From Streptomyces sp. (lineage in GTDB: Bacteria; Actinomycetota; Actinomycetes; Streptomycetales; Streptomycetaceae), in assembly GCA_013362785.1 (NCBI GenBank), contig JABFVM010000096.1, positions 1 to 39,167 of the forward strand: 39,167 nucleotides of DNA. The letters are read 5' to 3'. Under the pieces are notes generated by a model that was given only the letters and a program-made list of their open reading frames with translations, made no database searches and was not told the origin of the DNA. The position numbers and the translations under genes were made by a program. Shown here piece by piece: positions 24,449 to 33,297 of the stretch (position 1 is the first letter of the stretch; each line of letters opens with the position of its first letter).

Positions 24449-26263
24449 ATGCCGTTCGACCGCAGGAAGTTCCTGAAGCAGTCCGCCGTGACCGGGGCGG
24501 GGGTGGCGCTGGCCGGTGCGGCGGCTCCGGCGGCCGAGGCGGCAGCGGCGGTGGACGCCACGGCGGCGCGGAAGAAGCCCGGCAAGCGGTACTCGCTGAC
24601 GGTGATGGGCACGACCGACCTGCACGGCAACATCTTCAACTGGGACTACTTCAAGGACGCGGAGTACTCCGACGCCAAGGGCAACGCGAAGGGCCTGGCC
24701 CGGGTCTCGACCCTGGTGAACCAGGTCCGCGAGGAGAAGGGCCGCTGCAACACGCTGCTCATCGACGCGGGCGACACGATCCAGGGCACCCCGCTGACGT
24801 ACTACTACGCCAAGGTCGACCCGATCACCGCCGAGGGCGGTCCCGTCCACCCGATGGCCGCGGCGATGAACGCCATCGGATACGACGCGGTGGCCCTCGG
24901 CAACCACGAGTTCAACTACGGCATCGAGACGCTGCGCAAGTTCGAGGACCAGTGCGACTTCCCGCTGCTGGGTGCCAACGCGCTGGACGCGAAGACGCTG
25001 AGGCCCGCCTTCCCGCCGTACTTCATCAAGAAGTTCCGGGTGCCGGGTGCCCCGCCGGTGAAGGTCGCCGTGCTCGGTCTGACCAACCCGGGGATCGCGA
25101 TCTGGGACAAGGCGTACGTCGACGGCAAGCTGGTGTTCCCGGGGCTGGAGGAGCAGGCCGCGAAGTGGGTGCCGAAGCTGCGGTCGATGGGTGCGGACGT
25201 CGTCATCGTCTCGGCGCACTCGGGTTCGTCGGGCACGTCGTCGTACGGTGACTCGCTGCCCTACATCGAGAACTCCTCGGCGCTGGTGGCCCAGCAGGTG
25301 CCCGGCATCGACGCGATCCTCGTCGGGCACGCGCACACGGAGATCGCGGAACTGCTGGTCACGAACGAGAAGACGGGCAAGACGGTCGTGCTGTCGGAGC
25401 CCCTGTGCTTCGCGCAGCGGCTGACCCTGTTCGACTTCGAGCTGGCCTTCGTCAAGGGCCGCTGGACGGTCGAGTCGGTGAAGGCGACGGTGCGCGACTC
25501 GAAGACGGTCGCCGACGACCCGAAGATCACCAAGCTGCTGAAGGACGACCACGACATCGTCGTGGAGTACGTCAACCAGGTCGTCGGCACGGCGACCGAG
25601 AAGCTCACCACGGTCGAGGCCCGCTACAAGGACGCCCCGATCATCGACCTGATCACCAAGGTCCAGGAGGACGTGGTGAAGGCGGCGCTGGCGGGCACCG
25701 AGCACGCCGCGCTGCCCGTCATCTCCCAGGCCTCCCCCTTCTCCCGCACCTCGGAGATCCCGGCCAGCAAGGTGACGATCCGGGATCTGTCGAGCCTGTA
25801 CGTGTACGACAACACGCTGGTCGCGAAGCTGATGACGGGCGCGCAGATCAAGGCGTACCTGGAGTACTCGGCGCAGTACTTCGTGCAGACGGCGCCGGAC
25901 GCCGCGGTCGACGTCGAGAAGCTGACGAACGCGAACAGCCGCCCGGACTACAACTACGACTACGTGTCGGGGCTGTCGTACGAGATCGACATCGCCCAGG
26001 CGGCCGGTTCGCGGATCAAGAACCTGACGTACAACGGTGCCGCGCTGGACGACGCGCAGAAGTTCGTGTTCGCGGTGAACAACTACCGGGCCAACGGCGG
26101 CGGCGCGTTCCCGCATGTGGCGGCGGCGCAGGAGCTGTGGTCGGAGTCGACGGAGATCCGCACCCGGATCGCGGAGTGGGTGACCGCGAAGGGCGTGCTG
26201 GACCCGAAGGACTTCGCGTCGGTGGACTGGAAGCTCACGCGGAACGGCACGCCGGTGTTCTAG
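24449..26263 (+). CDS. Tat-exported 5'-nucleotidase / UDP-sugar hydrolase family metallophosphatase
   Basis: A 604-aa secreted enzyme that should release phosphate from nucleotides or cyclic nucleotides outside the cell. The N-terminus MPFDRRKFLKQSAVTGAG is a clear twin-arginine signal ending near AAAPAAEAAAA. The calcineurin-like domain carries the metal motifs MGTTDLHGN (Asp57, His59), LIDAGDTIQG, ALGNHEFNYG, VIVSAHSG and LVGHAHTEI. The C-terminal 5'-nucleotidase domain binds the base, with IRDLSSLYVYDNTLV and FVFAVNNYRANGGGAF. ATG at 24449 follows GGGAG at 8 nt. There is no partner gene in the same direction. It converges with the monooxygenase gene, with only 25 bp between stops. The direct repeat upstream may be regulatory. 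Confidence 0.93.
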   Translation: MPFDRRKFLKQSAVTGAGVALAGAAAPAAEAAAAVDATAARKKPGKRYSLTVMGTTDLHGNIFNWDYFKDAEYSDAKGNAKGLARVSTLVNQVREEKGRCNTLLIDAGDTIQGTPLTYYYAKVDPITAEGGPVHPMAAAMNAIGYDAVALGNHEFNYGIETLRKFEDQCDFPLLGANALDAKTLRPAFPPYFIKKFRVPGAPPVKVAVLGLTNPGIAIWDKAYVDGKLVFPGLEEQAAKWVPKLRSMGADVVIVSAHSGSSGTSSYGDSLPYIENSSALVAQQVPGIDAILVGHAHTEIAELLVTNEKTGKTVVLSEPLCFAQRLTLFDFELAFVKGRWTVESVKATVRDSKTVADDPKITKLLKDDHDIVVEYVNQVVGTATEKLTTVEARYKDAPIIDLITKVQEDVVKAALAGTEHAALPVISQASPFSRTSEIPASKVTIRDLSSLYVYDNTLVAKLMTGAQIKAYLEYSAQYFVQTAPDAAVDVEKLTNANSRPDYNYDYVSGLSYEIDIAQAAGSRIKNLTYNGAALDDAQKFVFAVNNYRANGGGAFPHVAAAQELWSESTEIRTRIAEWVTAKGVLDPKDFASVDWKLTRNGTPVF

Positions 26264-26288
26264 CCCGTAGCTGTCCTTGCCGGGAGCC

Positions 26289-27869
26289 TCAGATCCCGTC
26301 CATCAGCGGTGTCAGTGCCTTCGGGCGGCGCGCGGACGGGATCCGGGGCTCCTGCTGTTGCAGGCCGAAGGTGGTGAAGGCGGTCCGGGTGGGGAGCGGG
26401 TAGGGCTCCTTGCCGGTGAGGCCGTTGAGGATGCCGGCGCTGCGCCAGGCCGCGAGGCCGAGGTCGGGGGTGCCGATGCCGTGGGTGTGGCGTTCGGCGT
26501 TCTGGACGTAGACGTTGCAGCCGGACGCGGTGACGGTCGGGTCCAGGACCATGCGGTACTGGTCGTCGATGCGGGGGCGTTCCTGGCTGTCGCGGCGCAT
26601 GTAGGGGTCGAGGCCGGCGAGGAGGCAGTCGAGGGAGCGCTCGCGGTAGCCGGTGGCCAGGACGACCGCGTCGGTGGTGAGGCGTGAGCGGGTGTTCTGG
26701 TGGACGTGCTCCAGGTGGAGTTCGACCTTGGTGGTGGCGAGTCGGCCGCCGGTGCGGACCCGGACGCCGGGGGTGAGGACGACGTCGGGCCAGCCGCCGT
26801 GCAGGGTGCGGCGGTAGAGCTCGTCGTGGATCGCGGCGAGGGTGTCGGCGTCGATGCCCTTGTGGAGCTGCCACTGCGACGCCAGGAGCTCGTCGCGGAC
26901 CGGTTCCGTCAGAGAGTGGAAGTAGCGGGTGTAGTCGGGGGTGAAGTGCTCCAGGCCGAGCTTGGAGTACTCCATGGGCGCGAACGCCCCGGTGCGGCCG
27001 AGCCAGTGGATGCGCTCGCGCCCGGCGGGGCGGCGCCGCAGCAGGTCCAGGAAGACCTCGGCGCCGGACTGTCCCGACCCGATGACGGTGATGTGGTCGG
27101 CGGCGAGCAGGGTCTCGCGGTGGCCGAGGTAGTCGGCGGCGTGGATGACGGGCACGGCCGGTGCCTCGACGAGGGGCTTGAGCGGGTCGGGGACATAGGG
27201 CTCGGTGCCGATGCCCAGGACGATGTTCCGGGTGTAGGTACGGCCGAGGGCCTCGGCGTCGCCGTCCGGGCCGAGCTGGGTGAAGTCGACCTCGAAGACG
27301 TCCCGTTCGGGGTTGAAGCGGACCGCGTCGACCTGGTGGCCGAAGCGTAGTCCGGGGAGGTTCTCGCAGACCCAGCGGCAGTAGGCGTCGTACTCGGCGC
27401 GCTGGATGTGGAAGCGCTCGGCGAAGTAGAAGGGGAAGAGCCGGTCGCGGCTCTTGAGGTAGCTGAGGAAGGACCAGGGGCTGGCGGGGTCGGCGAGCGA
27501 GACCAGGTCGGCGAGGAACGGCACCTGGAGGCGCGCGCCGTCGATGAGCAGTCCGGGGTGCCAGGAGAAGGCGGGGCGCTGTTCGTAGAAGACGGCGTCC
27601 AGTTCGGCGAGGGGGTGGGCGAGGGCGGCCAGGGAGAGGTTGAACGGGCCGATGCCGATGCCCACGAGGTCGCGGGGGACGTCGGGGTCGTGCTGTGGAG
27701 GGTTGGGGGGTGGCGCAGCGGTGGTCTGCGCGGGGATGGAGGGCGGGGTCGTCCCCGCGGCCGGGTGCGAGGAGCCGGTGTCGTGGCCTGCCTGGGGGCT
27801 CGTGTGGGAGCAGGTCCGGGGGGCCGTGTGGGGGCCGTTGTGGGGGTTCGTCTGGGGGCTCGGGCTCAT
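26289..27869 (-). CDS. Lysine/ornithine N-hydroxylase-type flavin monooxygenase (DesB-like)
   Basis: A 526-aa member of the SidA/IucD/PvdA family. These enzymes use FAD, NADPH and O2 to N-hydroxylate lysine, ornithine or a diamine, the first step toward hydroxamate siderophores. FAD motif: LVGIGIGPFNLSLAALAHP; substrate-side motif FSWHPGLLIDGARLQVPFLADLV; NADPH motif VIGSGQSGAEVFLDLL; C-terminal ATGYRERSLDCLL. About 65 N-terminal residues before DPDVPRDL are Pro/Thr/His-rich and atypical. ATG at 27869 overlaps the stop of the upstream decarboxylase (ATGA, 27866-27869), so the two are translationally coupled. The decarboxylase partner suggests a diamine (cadaverine or putrescine) as substrate rather than the free amino acid. 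No acyltransferase or siderophore synthetase is nearby. Confidence 0.88.
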   Translation of the reverse strand: MSPSPQTNPHNGPHTAPRTCSHTSPQAGHDTGSSHPAAGTTPPSIPAQTTAAPPPNPPQHDPDVPRDLVGIGIGPFNLSLAALAHPLAELDAVFYEQRPAFSWHPGLLIDGARLQVPFLADLVSLADPASPWSFLSYLKSRDRLFPFYFAERFHIQRAEYDAYCRWVCENLPGLRFGHQVDAVRFNPERDVFEVDFTQLGPDGDAEALGRTYTRNIVLGIGTEPYVPDPLKPLVEAPAVPVIHAADYLGHRETLLAADHITVIGSGQSGAEVFLDLLRRRPAGRERIHWLGRTGAFAPMEYSKLGLEHFTPDYTRYFHSLTEPVRDELLASQWQLHKGIDADTLAAIHDELYRRTLHGGWPDVVLTPGVRVRTGGRLATTKVELHLEHVHQNTRSRLTTDAVVLATGYRERSLDCLLAGLDPYMRRDSQERPRIDDQYRMVLDPTVTASGCNVYVQNAERHTHGIGTPDLGLAAWRSAGILNGLTGKEPYPLPTRTAFTTFGLQQQEPRIPSARRPKALTPLMDGI

Positions 27870-29293
27870 CGGGGCGTGTTTCCTTCCACCAGTTTCAGGA
27901 GGGCGGCCAGGTCGTCCGGGCGCGTGTGGGGGTTGAGGAGCGTGGCCTTGAGCCACCGGCGCCCGTCTATCCGGGCCCGGCCGAGGACGGCGCGGCCGTC
28001 GGTGAGGAGCCTTCGGCGTACGGCGGCGACGGCGTCGTCGGTGGCGTGCGCGGGCCGGAACAGGACCGTGCTGATGGTGGGCGGGTGGTAGAGCTCGAAC
28101 CCGGGGTGGTCGTGGACGAGGGCGGCGAACTCCCCCGCCCGGTCGCAGACCTGCTCGACGAGCCGGCCGAGGCCGCTGCGGCCCAGGCCCTTGAGGGTGA
28201 CGGCGATCTTGAGGACGTCGGGCCGGCGGCTGGTGCGCAGCGAGCGGCCGAGCAGGTCGGGCAGCCCGGCCTCGGTGTCGTCCTCGGCGTTGAGGTAGTC
28301 GGCGCGGTGGTGGAGCACGGCGAGGTCGTGCGGGTCCCGGACGGCGAGGAGGCCCGCGGCGACGGGCTGCCAGCCCAGCTTGTGCAGGTCGAGGGTGACG
28401 GTGTCTGCGGCGTCGAGGCCGGCGAGCCGGTCGCGGTACCGGTCGCTGAGCAGGAGGGCTCCGCCGTAGGCGGCGTCGACGTGCAGACGGGCCCCGTGGG
28501 CGGCGCACAGGGCGGCGATCTCCGGGAGGGGGTCGATGAACCCGGCGTCGGTGGTGCCCGCGGTGGCGGCGACCACGAGGGGGCCGCGCGGGCCGGACCC
28601 GTGCCGGAGCTCCTGGTCGGCGTGGCGGGTGAGGGCCTCGTCGAGGGCGGCGAGGTCGAGCGTGCCTCCCGGGGCGGGTACGACGACGGGCTCGGGCAGG
28701 CCGAGCAGCCAGGCGGCGCGGGGCAGCGAGTGATGGGCGTTGGCGCCGTGCACCAGCCGGACTCCGGCGCCGTGTGCTTCGCGGGCGAGGAGGAGGGCGA
28801 GTTGGTTGGACTCGGTGCCGCCGGTGGTGATCAGCGCGGCGGGGCCCGAGCCGTCGGCGCGGCCCCGCCTCCCGCCCCCGAACACCTCGGCCGCCAGCGC
28901 CTGCGTCACCAGCGCCTCCAGCTCCGAGGCGGCCGGCGCCTGGTCCCAGGAGTCCAGGGAGGGGTTGAGGATCGAGGTGGCGAGGTCGGCGGCGCCGGCC
29001 AGGGCGAGGGGCGGGCAGTGCAGGTGGGCGGCGCAGAGGGGGTCGGCGGGGTCGGCGGCGCCCTCGGCGAGGGCGCGGACCAGACGGTGCAGGGCGCCCG
29101 GGTCGCCCTGGTCCGGCAGTACGTCCCCGACGGCGGCCCGCACACGCGCGGCGACCGCGTCCGGGCCGCCCGGGGGCAGGGGTCCACCGCGGGCCCGGGC
29201 GCCCTCGTCCAGCGCGTCCAGCACGGTGTCGAGCAACGGCCGCAGGGCGTGGGGACCTTCAGGACCTGAAGCGAGCGACGACGGCGTGCTCAT
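27866..29293 (-). CDS. PLP-dependent decarboxylase (group II, DesA-like)
   Basis: A 475-aa decarboxylase of the aspartate-aminotransferase fold (glutamate/aromatic/diamine decarboxylase family). Visible motifs: LHCPPLALAG, the segment SLDSWDQAPAASELEALVTQ, ITTGGTESNQLALLLAREA, ATAGTTDAGFIDPLPEIAALC, HVDAAYGGALLLS and the PLP-lysine motif LDLHKLGWQP (Lys305). The likely reaction is decarboxylation of lysine, ornithine or 2,4-diaminobutyrate to a diamine. It differs clearly from the Streptomyces DesA sequence I remember, so it is probably a paralogue rather than the desferrioxamine enzyme. ATG at 29293 has GGGAGGA upstream. No iron-box (TTAGGTTAGGCT-type) operator was seen ahead of it. Confidence 0.85.
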   Translation of the reverse strand: MSTPSSLASGPEGPHALRPLLDTVLDALDEGARARGGPLPPGGPDAVAARVRAAVGDVLPDQGDPGALHRLVRALAEGAADPADPLCAAHLHCPPLALAGAADLATSILNPSLDSWDQAPAASELEALVTQALAAEVFGGGRRGRADGSGPAALITTGGTESNQLALLLAREAHGAGVRLVHGANAHHSLPRAAWLLGLPEPVVVPAPGGTLDLAALDEALTRHADQELRHGSGPRGPLVVAATAGTTDAGFIDPLPEIAALCAAHGARLHVDAAYGGALLLSDRYRDRLAGLDAADTVTLDLHKLGWQPVAAGLLAVRDPHDLAVLHHRADYLNAEDDTEAGLPDLLGRSLRTSRRPDVLKIAVTLKGLGRSGLGRLVEQVCDRAGEFAALVHDHPGFELYHPPTISTVLFRPAHATDDAVAAVRRRLLTDGRAVLGRARIDGRRWLKATLLNPHTRPDDLAALLKLVEGNTPR

Positions 29294-29484
29294 CGCGTCC
29301 TCCCGGGCGCTGGGGCGAGAAGGAATCCCAGCTTGTACCCGGATGCGTGGTCACGCCCGAAAAGCCCAACGATCGGAACCCGAAAGGGGGTACTTGCGTG
29401 CGGGGAAAGCGTGTCGGGGTGGCGTGCGCGGGGTGGTGGAGTACGGGGCTCGCGGGACGGCGGACCACGTCTGTGTACGTATCG

Positions 29485-29520
29485 CGCGCGGCCCCGTCCG
29501 GTTCCGGCCGGGGCCGCGCG
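29485..29520 (-). terminator. Hairpin downstream of pepN
   Basis: CGCGCGGCCCCG (29485-29496) pairs perfectly with CGGGGCCGCGCG (29509-29520), loop 12 nt. On the minus strand it begins 46 nt past the pepN stop (29566). It lies between pepN and the promoter region of the decarboxylase gene, which makes a terminator the best reading. Confidence 0.7.
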
Positions 29521-29565
29521 TCGGCCTAAAGGAGCAGTGCCCCCTACGTCAGGGTGGCCGGCCGG

Positions 29566-32070
29566 CTACGCCTCCCGGACCCGCAACGCCCGGGCCAGGT
29601 CGTCGAGTTGGTCGACGAGTTTACGGCGCAGCGCCGGGATCGGCTCGCCGTCGCGCAGACAGTCCTCGCCCAGTCGCAGGGTGTCGGCGTCGACGGCGTG
29701 CACCGGGAAGGCCCAGCGGCCGGCGGCGTCGGCGATGGCGGGGCCCCGGCGGGCGGCCACGGCGACCGCGTCGGCGTAGTAGCGCGGCACGTACTGCCGT
29801 ACTAGGTCAGCCTGTTCGGGCTGCCAGAAGCCCTGGGCGGTGGCGGTGAAGAGGTAGTTGGACAGGTCGGTGCTGTCGTCGGTGGCGAACATCGCGGCCC
29901 AGGCCCTCGCCTTGGCCTCCTCGTCGGGCAGGGCGGCCCGGCAGCGGGCGGCGCCCTCCTGGCCGGTGGCGCTCGGGTCGCGCTCCAGCTCGGCGGCGAT
30001 GGCGGCCTCGTCGACGGCGCCGAGGACGGCGAGACGGCCGAGGACGCGCCAGCGCAGCTCGGGGTCGAGTTCGGGTCCGCCGGGCACGGTGCCGTCGGCC
30101 AGCCAGGCGGCGATCGTGTCGGGGTGGGCGGCGACGTCGATGAAGTGGCGTACGGCGATCAGGCGCAGGCCGGGGTTGTCGCCGTCCTCGGTGCGGCGGA
30201 TGAGGTCGCGGCACAGGGCGGAGAGGGTGGCCACGGCGGCGGGCCGCTCCTGGGGGGTGAGGTAGCGGTCGGCGACCTGGGCGGCGGCGAAGGCGAGGAC
30301 GCCCTGGACGAGGGCGAGGTCGGTCTCGTGCGGCAGATGGGTGCGGGCGGCCTCCAGGTAGGCGGTGGCGGCCAGTTCGCCGTCGCGGACGGCGTCGCGC
30401 AGGGCGTTCCAGACGACCGCGCGGGTGAGCGGGTCGGGCAGTCCGGCCAGGCCCTTGCGGACGGTCTCGAAGGACTCGGGGTCGAAGCGGACCTTGGCGT
30501 AGGTCAGGTCGCCGTCGTTGAGGAGCAGCAGGGCCGGGCGCTTGCCGATGGGCTGCGGGTCGGTGTGCGGGACGTCGAGGTCGAGGCGTCGGCGCAGGGC
30601 GAGGTGGCCCTCGTTGTCGCCGAGGTCCTGGTCGTAGAGGCCGACGGCGATGCGGTGCGGGCGGCTGCCGGCGCGGTCGACGGTGAGGCTGTAGGTGCCG
30701 TTCTCGCCGGGGGTGACCGTCGGGGTGAGGGTGTCGACGCCGGTGGTGCGCAGCCAGGTGTCGGCCCAGGCGTGGACGTCGCGGTCGGTGGCCGCGGCGA
30801 GGGAGTCGATGAAGTCGGCGAGGGTGGCGTTGGCGAACCTGTGGCGGGCGAAGTGGGTGTTGATGCCGGCGAGGAAGTCCTTCTCGCCGAGCCAGGCCAC
30901 GAGTTGGCGCAGCGCGGAGGCGCCCTTGGCGTAGGAGATGCCGTCGAAGTTGAGCAGGGCCGCGGCGGTGTCGTCGACCGCTTCGGGGGCGACGGGGTGG
31001 GTGGAGGGGCGCTGGTCGGCGTCGTAGCCCCAGGCCTTGCGGGCGACGCCGAAGTCGGTCCAGGTGTCGGTGAAGCGGGTGGCCTCGGCGCAGGTCTGGT
31101 AGCCCATGTACTCGGCGAAGGACTCGTTCAGCCAGATGTCGTCCCACCAGCGCAGGGTGACGAGGTCGCCGAACCACATGTGGGCCATCTCGTGGGCGAT
31201 GACCATGGCGCGGGTCTGGCGCTCGGTGTCGGTGACGGCGGAGCGGTAGACGAACTCGTCGCGGAAGGTGACCAGTCCGGGGTTCTCCATGGCGCCGGCG
31301 TTGAACTCGGGGACGAACGCCTGGTCGTAGGAGTCGAAGGGGTACGGCTCGTCGAACTTCTCGTGGTAGCGGTCGAAGCACGCGCGCGTGACCTCGATGA
31401 GTTCGTCGGCGTCCGCGTCCAGGTGGGGGGCGAGCGAGCGGCGGCAGTGCAGGCCGAAGGGCAGGCCGCGGTGCTCGGTGCGCACGGAGTGCCAGGGGCC
31501 GGCGGCGACGGCGACGAGGTAGGTGGAGATCAGCGGGGTGGTCGCGGCCCGCCAGTGGCCGTCGCCGAGCTGTTCGGTGATGCCGTTGGCGAGGACGGTC
31601 CAGCTCTCGGGGGCCTTGACGGACAGGTCGAAGACGGCCTTGAGGTCCGGCTGGTCGAAGGCGGCGAAGACGCGCTGGACGTCGTCCATGAACAGCTGGG
31701 TGTAGACGTAGGTCTCGCCGTCGGTGGGGTCGGTGAAGCGGTGCATGCCCTCGCCGGTGCGGGAGTAGCGCATGGCCGCCTCGACGCGCAGTTCGTGCTC
31801 GCCAGCGGTGAGGTTCTTCAGGGGCAGCCGGTTCCCGTCCAGGGTCTCGGGATCCAGGGGTTGTCCGTCCAGCGTGACGGAGCGCAGCTCGGCCGGCTTG
31901 ATCTCGACGAAGGTGTCCGTGTCCGCCTGGTCCGCGCGTGTGGTGAAGCGGACGACGGTGCGCGAGTCGAAGGTCTCGTCCCCGGTGGTCAGGTCGAGTT
32001 CGATCGTGTAGCGGTGTACGTCGAGGAGCTGGGCACGGGTCTGCGCTTCGTCGCGCGTCAGTACGGACAT
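29566..32070 (-). CDS. pepN: Aminopeptidase N (M1 family metallopeptidase)
   Basis: An 834-aa zinc aminopeptidase that trims N-terminal residues of peptides, cytoplasmic (no signal peptide). The exopeptidase motif GAMEN is at residues 259-263, and the zinc site HEMAHMWFGDLVTLRWW at 293-309 with HExxH at 293-297 and the third ligand Glu316 in WLNESFAEYMG. The C-terminal half is the helical ERAP1-like domain. Length agrees with actinobacterial PepN. ATG at 32070 (MSVLTRDEAQTRAQ) matches the family N-terminus; ATG at 32079 (three residues longer) has slightly better AGG spacing. It lies 102 nt downstream of the receiver gene on the same strand. Confidence 0.93.
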   Translation of the reverse strand: MSVLTRDEAQTRAQLLDVHRYTIELDLTTGDETFDSRTVVRFTTRADQADTDTFVEIKPAELRSVTLDGQPLDPETLDGNRLPLKNLTAGEHELRVEAAMRYSRTGEGMHRFTDPTDGETYVYTQLFMDDVQRVFAAFDQPDLKAVFDLSVKAPESWTVLANGITEQLGDGHWRAATTPLISTYLVAVAAGPWHSVRTEHRGLPFGLHCRRSLAPHLDADADELIEVTRACFDRYHEKFDEPYPFDSYDQAFVPEFNAGAMENPGLVTFRDEFVYRSAVTDTERQTRAMVIAHEMAHMWFGDLVTLRWWDDIWLNESFAEYMGYQTCAEATRFTDTWTDFGVARKAWGYDADQRPSTHPVAPEAVDDTAAALLNFDGISYAKGASALRQLVAWLGEKDFLAGINTHFARHRFANATLADFIDSLAAATDRDVHAWADTWLRTTGVDTLTPTVTPGENGTYSLTVDRAGSRPHRIAVGLYDQDLGDNEGHLALRRRLDLDVPHTDPQPIGKRPALLLLNDGDLTYAKVRFDPESFETVRKGLAGLPDPLTRAVVWNALRDAVRDGELAATAYLEAARTHLPHETDLALVQGVLAFAAAQVADRYLTPQERPAAVATLSALCRDLIRRTEDGDNPGLRLIAVRHFIDVAAHPDTIAAWLADGTVPGGPELDPELRWRVLGRLAVLGAVDEAAIAAELERDPSATGQEGAARCRAALPDEEAKARAWAAMFATDDSTDLSNYLFTATAQGFWQPEQADLVRQYVPRYYADAVAVAARRGPAIADAAGRWAFPVHAVDADTLRLGEDCLRDGEPIPALRRKLVDQLDDLARALRVREA

Positions 32071-32172
32071 GCAGGACATGCTGCCTGATGCCGCTGACAT
32101 GGCACAGGGGCGGATCGGTAAGTGTGTTATGTCCGGTCCGCAGTTGGCGTCATGTCGGGTTTGCGGAGGGCG

Positions 32173-32718
32173 TCAGGTCCGGTCCGTGGTGGGTGTCGCC
32201 GCCGGGATGTCGCGCTGCGTCGGGACGCGGGCGTCGGGGTGGGGCAGGCCGGGGCGCGGGCCGTGCTCCGCGCCCCCGGGGTCCTCCTTGATGAGGGCTC
32301 GTAGCTCTCGGACCTCCTGTTCCAGTGCCCGATGGCGCTGATGGGCGTCGTACAGATAGCGGACCTTGGTGCGCAGGGCCCAGGGGTCGATGGGCTTCGT
32401 GACCAGGTCGGCGACACCGAGCCCGAAGGCGGTGGACACCAGCTCCTGGTCCACGCCGAAACCGGTGAGCAGGACGACCGGTATGTGCTGGGTCTGTTCC
32501 ACGCGCCGCATGTAGCGCACCACGTCCAGGCCGCTGACGCCGGGCATCCGGACGTCGAGGAGCAGCAGGCCGACCTGACCGCGGAGCACTTGCTTGAGCG
32601 CCTCGTCACCGCTGGTCGCACGGGCGAGCCGGTAGCCCAGCGGGGCGAGGGCGCTCTCCAGCGCGTACAACGTGTCCTCGTGGTCGTCGACGATGAGGAT
32701 CTTGGCATCCGACGGCAT
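32173..32718 (-). CDS. Orphan single-receiver response regulator
   Basis: A 181-aa protein with one receiver domain (residues 5-122): acidic residues DD at 11-12, phospho-acceptor Asp55 in LLLLDVRMPGVSG, the switch Thr in VVLLTGF and Lys in LVTKPID. After it come a short coiled segment (HRALEQEVRELRALIKED) and a disordered Gly/Pro-rich tail. No DNA-binding or enzymatic output domain is visible, so it may act through protein contact. No histidine kinase is in the window. ATG at 32718 is taken because the receiver fold begins at once and GGGAGGGA lies about 11 nt upstream; the frame is open to 32802. Confidence 0.8.
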   Translation of the reverse strand: MPSDAKILIVDDHEDTLYALESALAPLGYRLARATSGDEALKQVLRGQVGLLLLDVRMPGVSGLDVVRYMRRVEQTQHIPVVLLTGFGVDQELVSTAFGLGVADLVTKPIDPWALRTKVRYLYDAHQRHRALEQEVRELRALIKEDPGGAEHGPRPGLPHPDARVPTQRDIPAATPTTDRT

Positions 32719-32923
32719 GGCTCGACGTCCCTCCCGCGTGGACATCGAAGGGTCTGTCCAGGGCGCTGACGGGGAGTACGTGTCAGCTGACTTGGAGTGC
32801 ACAGCGCAGCATGCCCGGCACGGGCCGCCGTGTCACTCCCTCGGGAGACCTGGTTCGGGCGCTGTCGTCACTTTCGCGTCGTCCGCCCGCCCTGCCAGCC
32901 GGAACGCGGGGGCACCCGCCGGG

Positions 32924-33274
32924 TCAGTTCGCCGTGGGCGCAACGCCGTTGACCGTGTCCTCGGCGATGCTCTCGTGGTGCCTGATGACCTCGGCGATGA
33001 TGAAGTTCAGGAACTTCTCCGCGAACGCCGGGTCGAGCTTGGCGTTCTCGGCGAGGGTGCGCAGCCGGGCGATCTGGCGGGCCTCGCGCGCGGGGTCGGC
33101 GGGCGGCAGCTGGTGCCGGGCCTTGAGGTGGCCGACCTGCTGGGTGCACTTGAAGCGTTCGGCGAGCATGTGGACGACGGCCGCGTCGATGTTGTCGATG
33201 CTGTCGCGCAGCCGGGCGAGCTCCTCGCGGACGGCGGGGTCCACGTCGCCGGGGGACGGGTTGCTGGTGGTCAT
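32924..33274 (-). CDS. Chorismate mutase (AroQ type)
   Basis: A 116-aa all-helical chorismate mutase, catalysing chorismate to prephenate for Phe and Tyr synthesis. The family pattern is clear: RLRDSIDNIDAAVVHMLAERF, then the active-site basic residues in QQVGHLKARHQLPPADPAREARQIARL and the final helix AEKFLNFIIAEVIRHHESI. ATG at 33274 gives MTTSNPSPGD, which matches the family start I remember. ATG at 33301 is an alternative: it overlaps the AraC stop (ATGA, 33298-33301), which would couple the two genes and add 9 residues. Confidence 0.9.
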   Translation of the reverse strand: MTTSNPSPGDVDPAVREELARLRDSIDNIDAAVVHMLAERFKCTQQVGHLKARHQLPPADPAREARQIARLRTLAENAKLDPAFAEKFLNFIIAEVIRHHESIAEDTVNGVAPTAN

Positions 33275-33297
33275 GGAGGCCCAGCCTACGGTGCGCT

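Noticed and set aside
29294..29565. Iron box (DmdR/IdeR type) before the decarboxylase gene
   Set aside because: No TTAGGTTAGGCT-like palindrome is visible on either strand in the 272-bp gap.
29333..29779. Plus-strand open frames between pepN and the decarboxylase
   Set aside because: They have no ribosome site and contain the pepN terminator hairpin and antisense pepN sequence.
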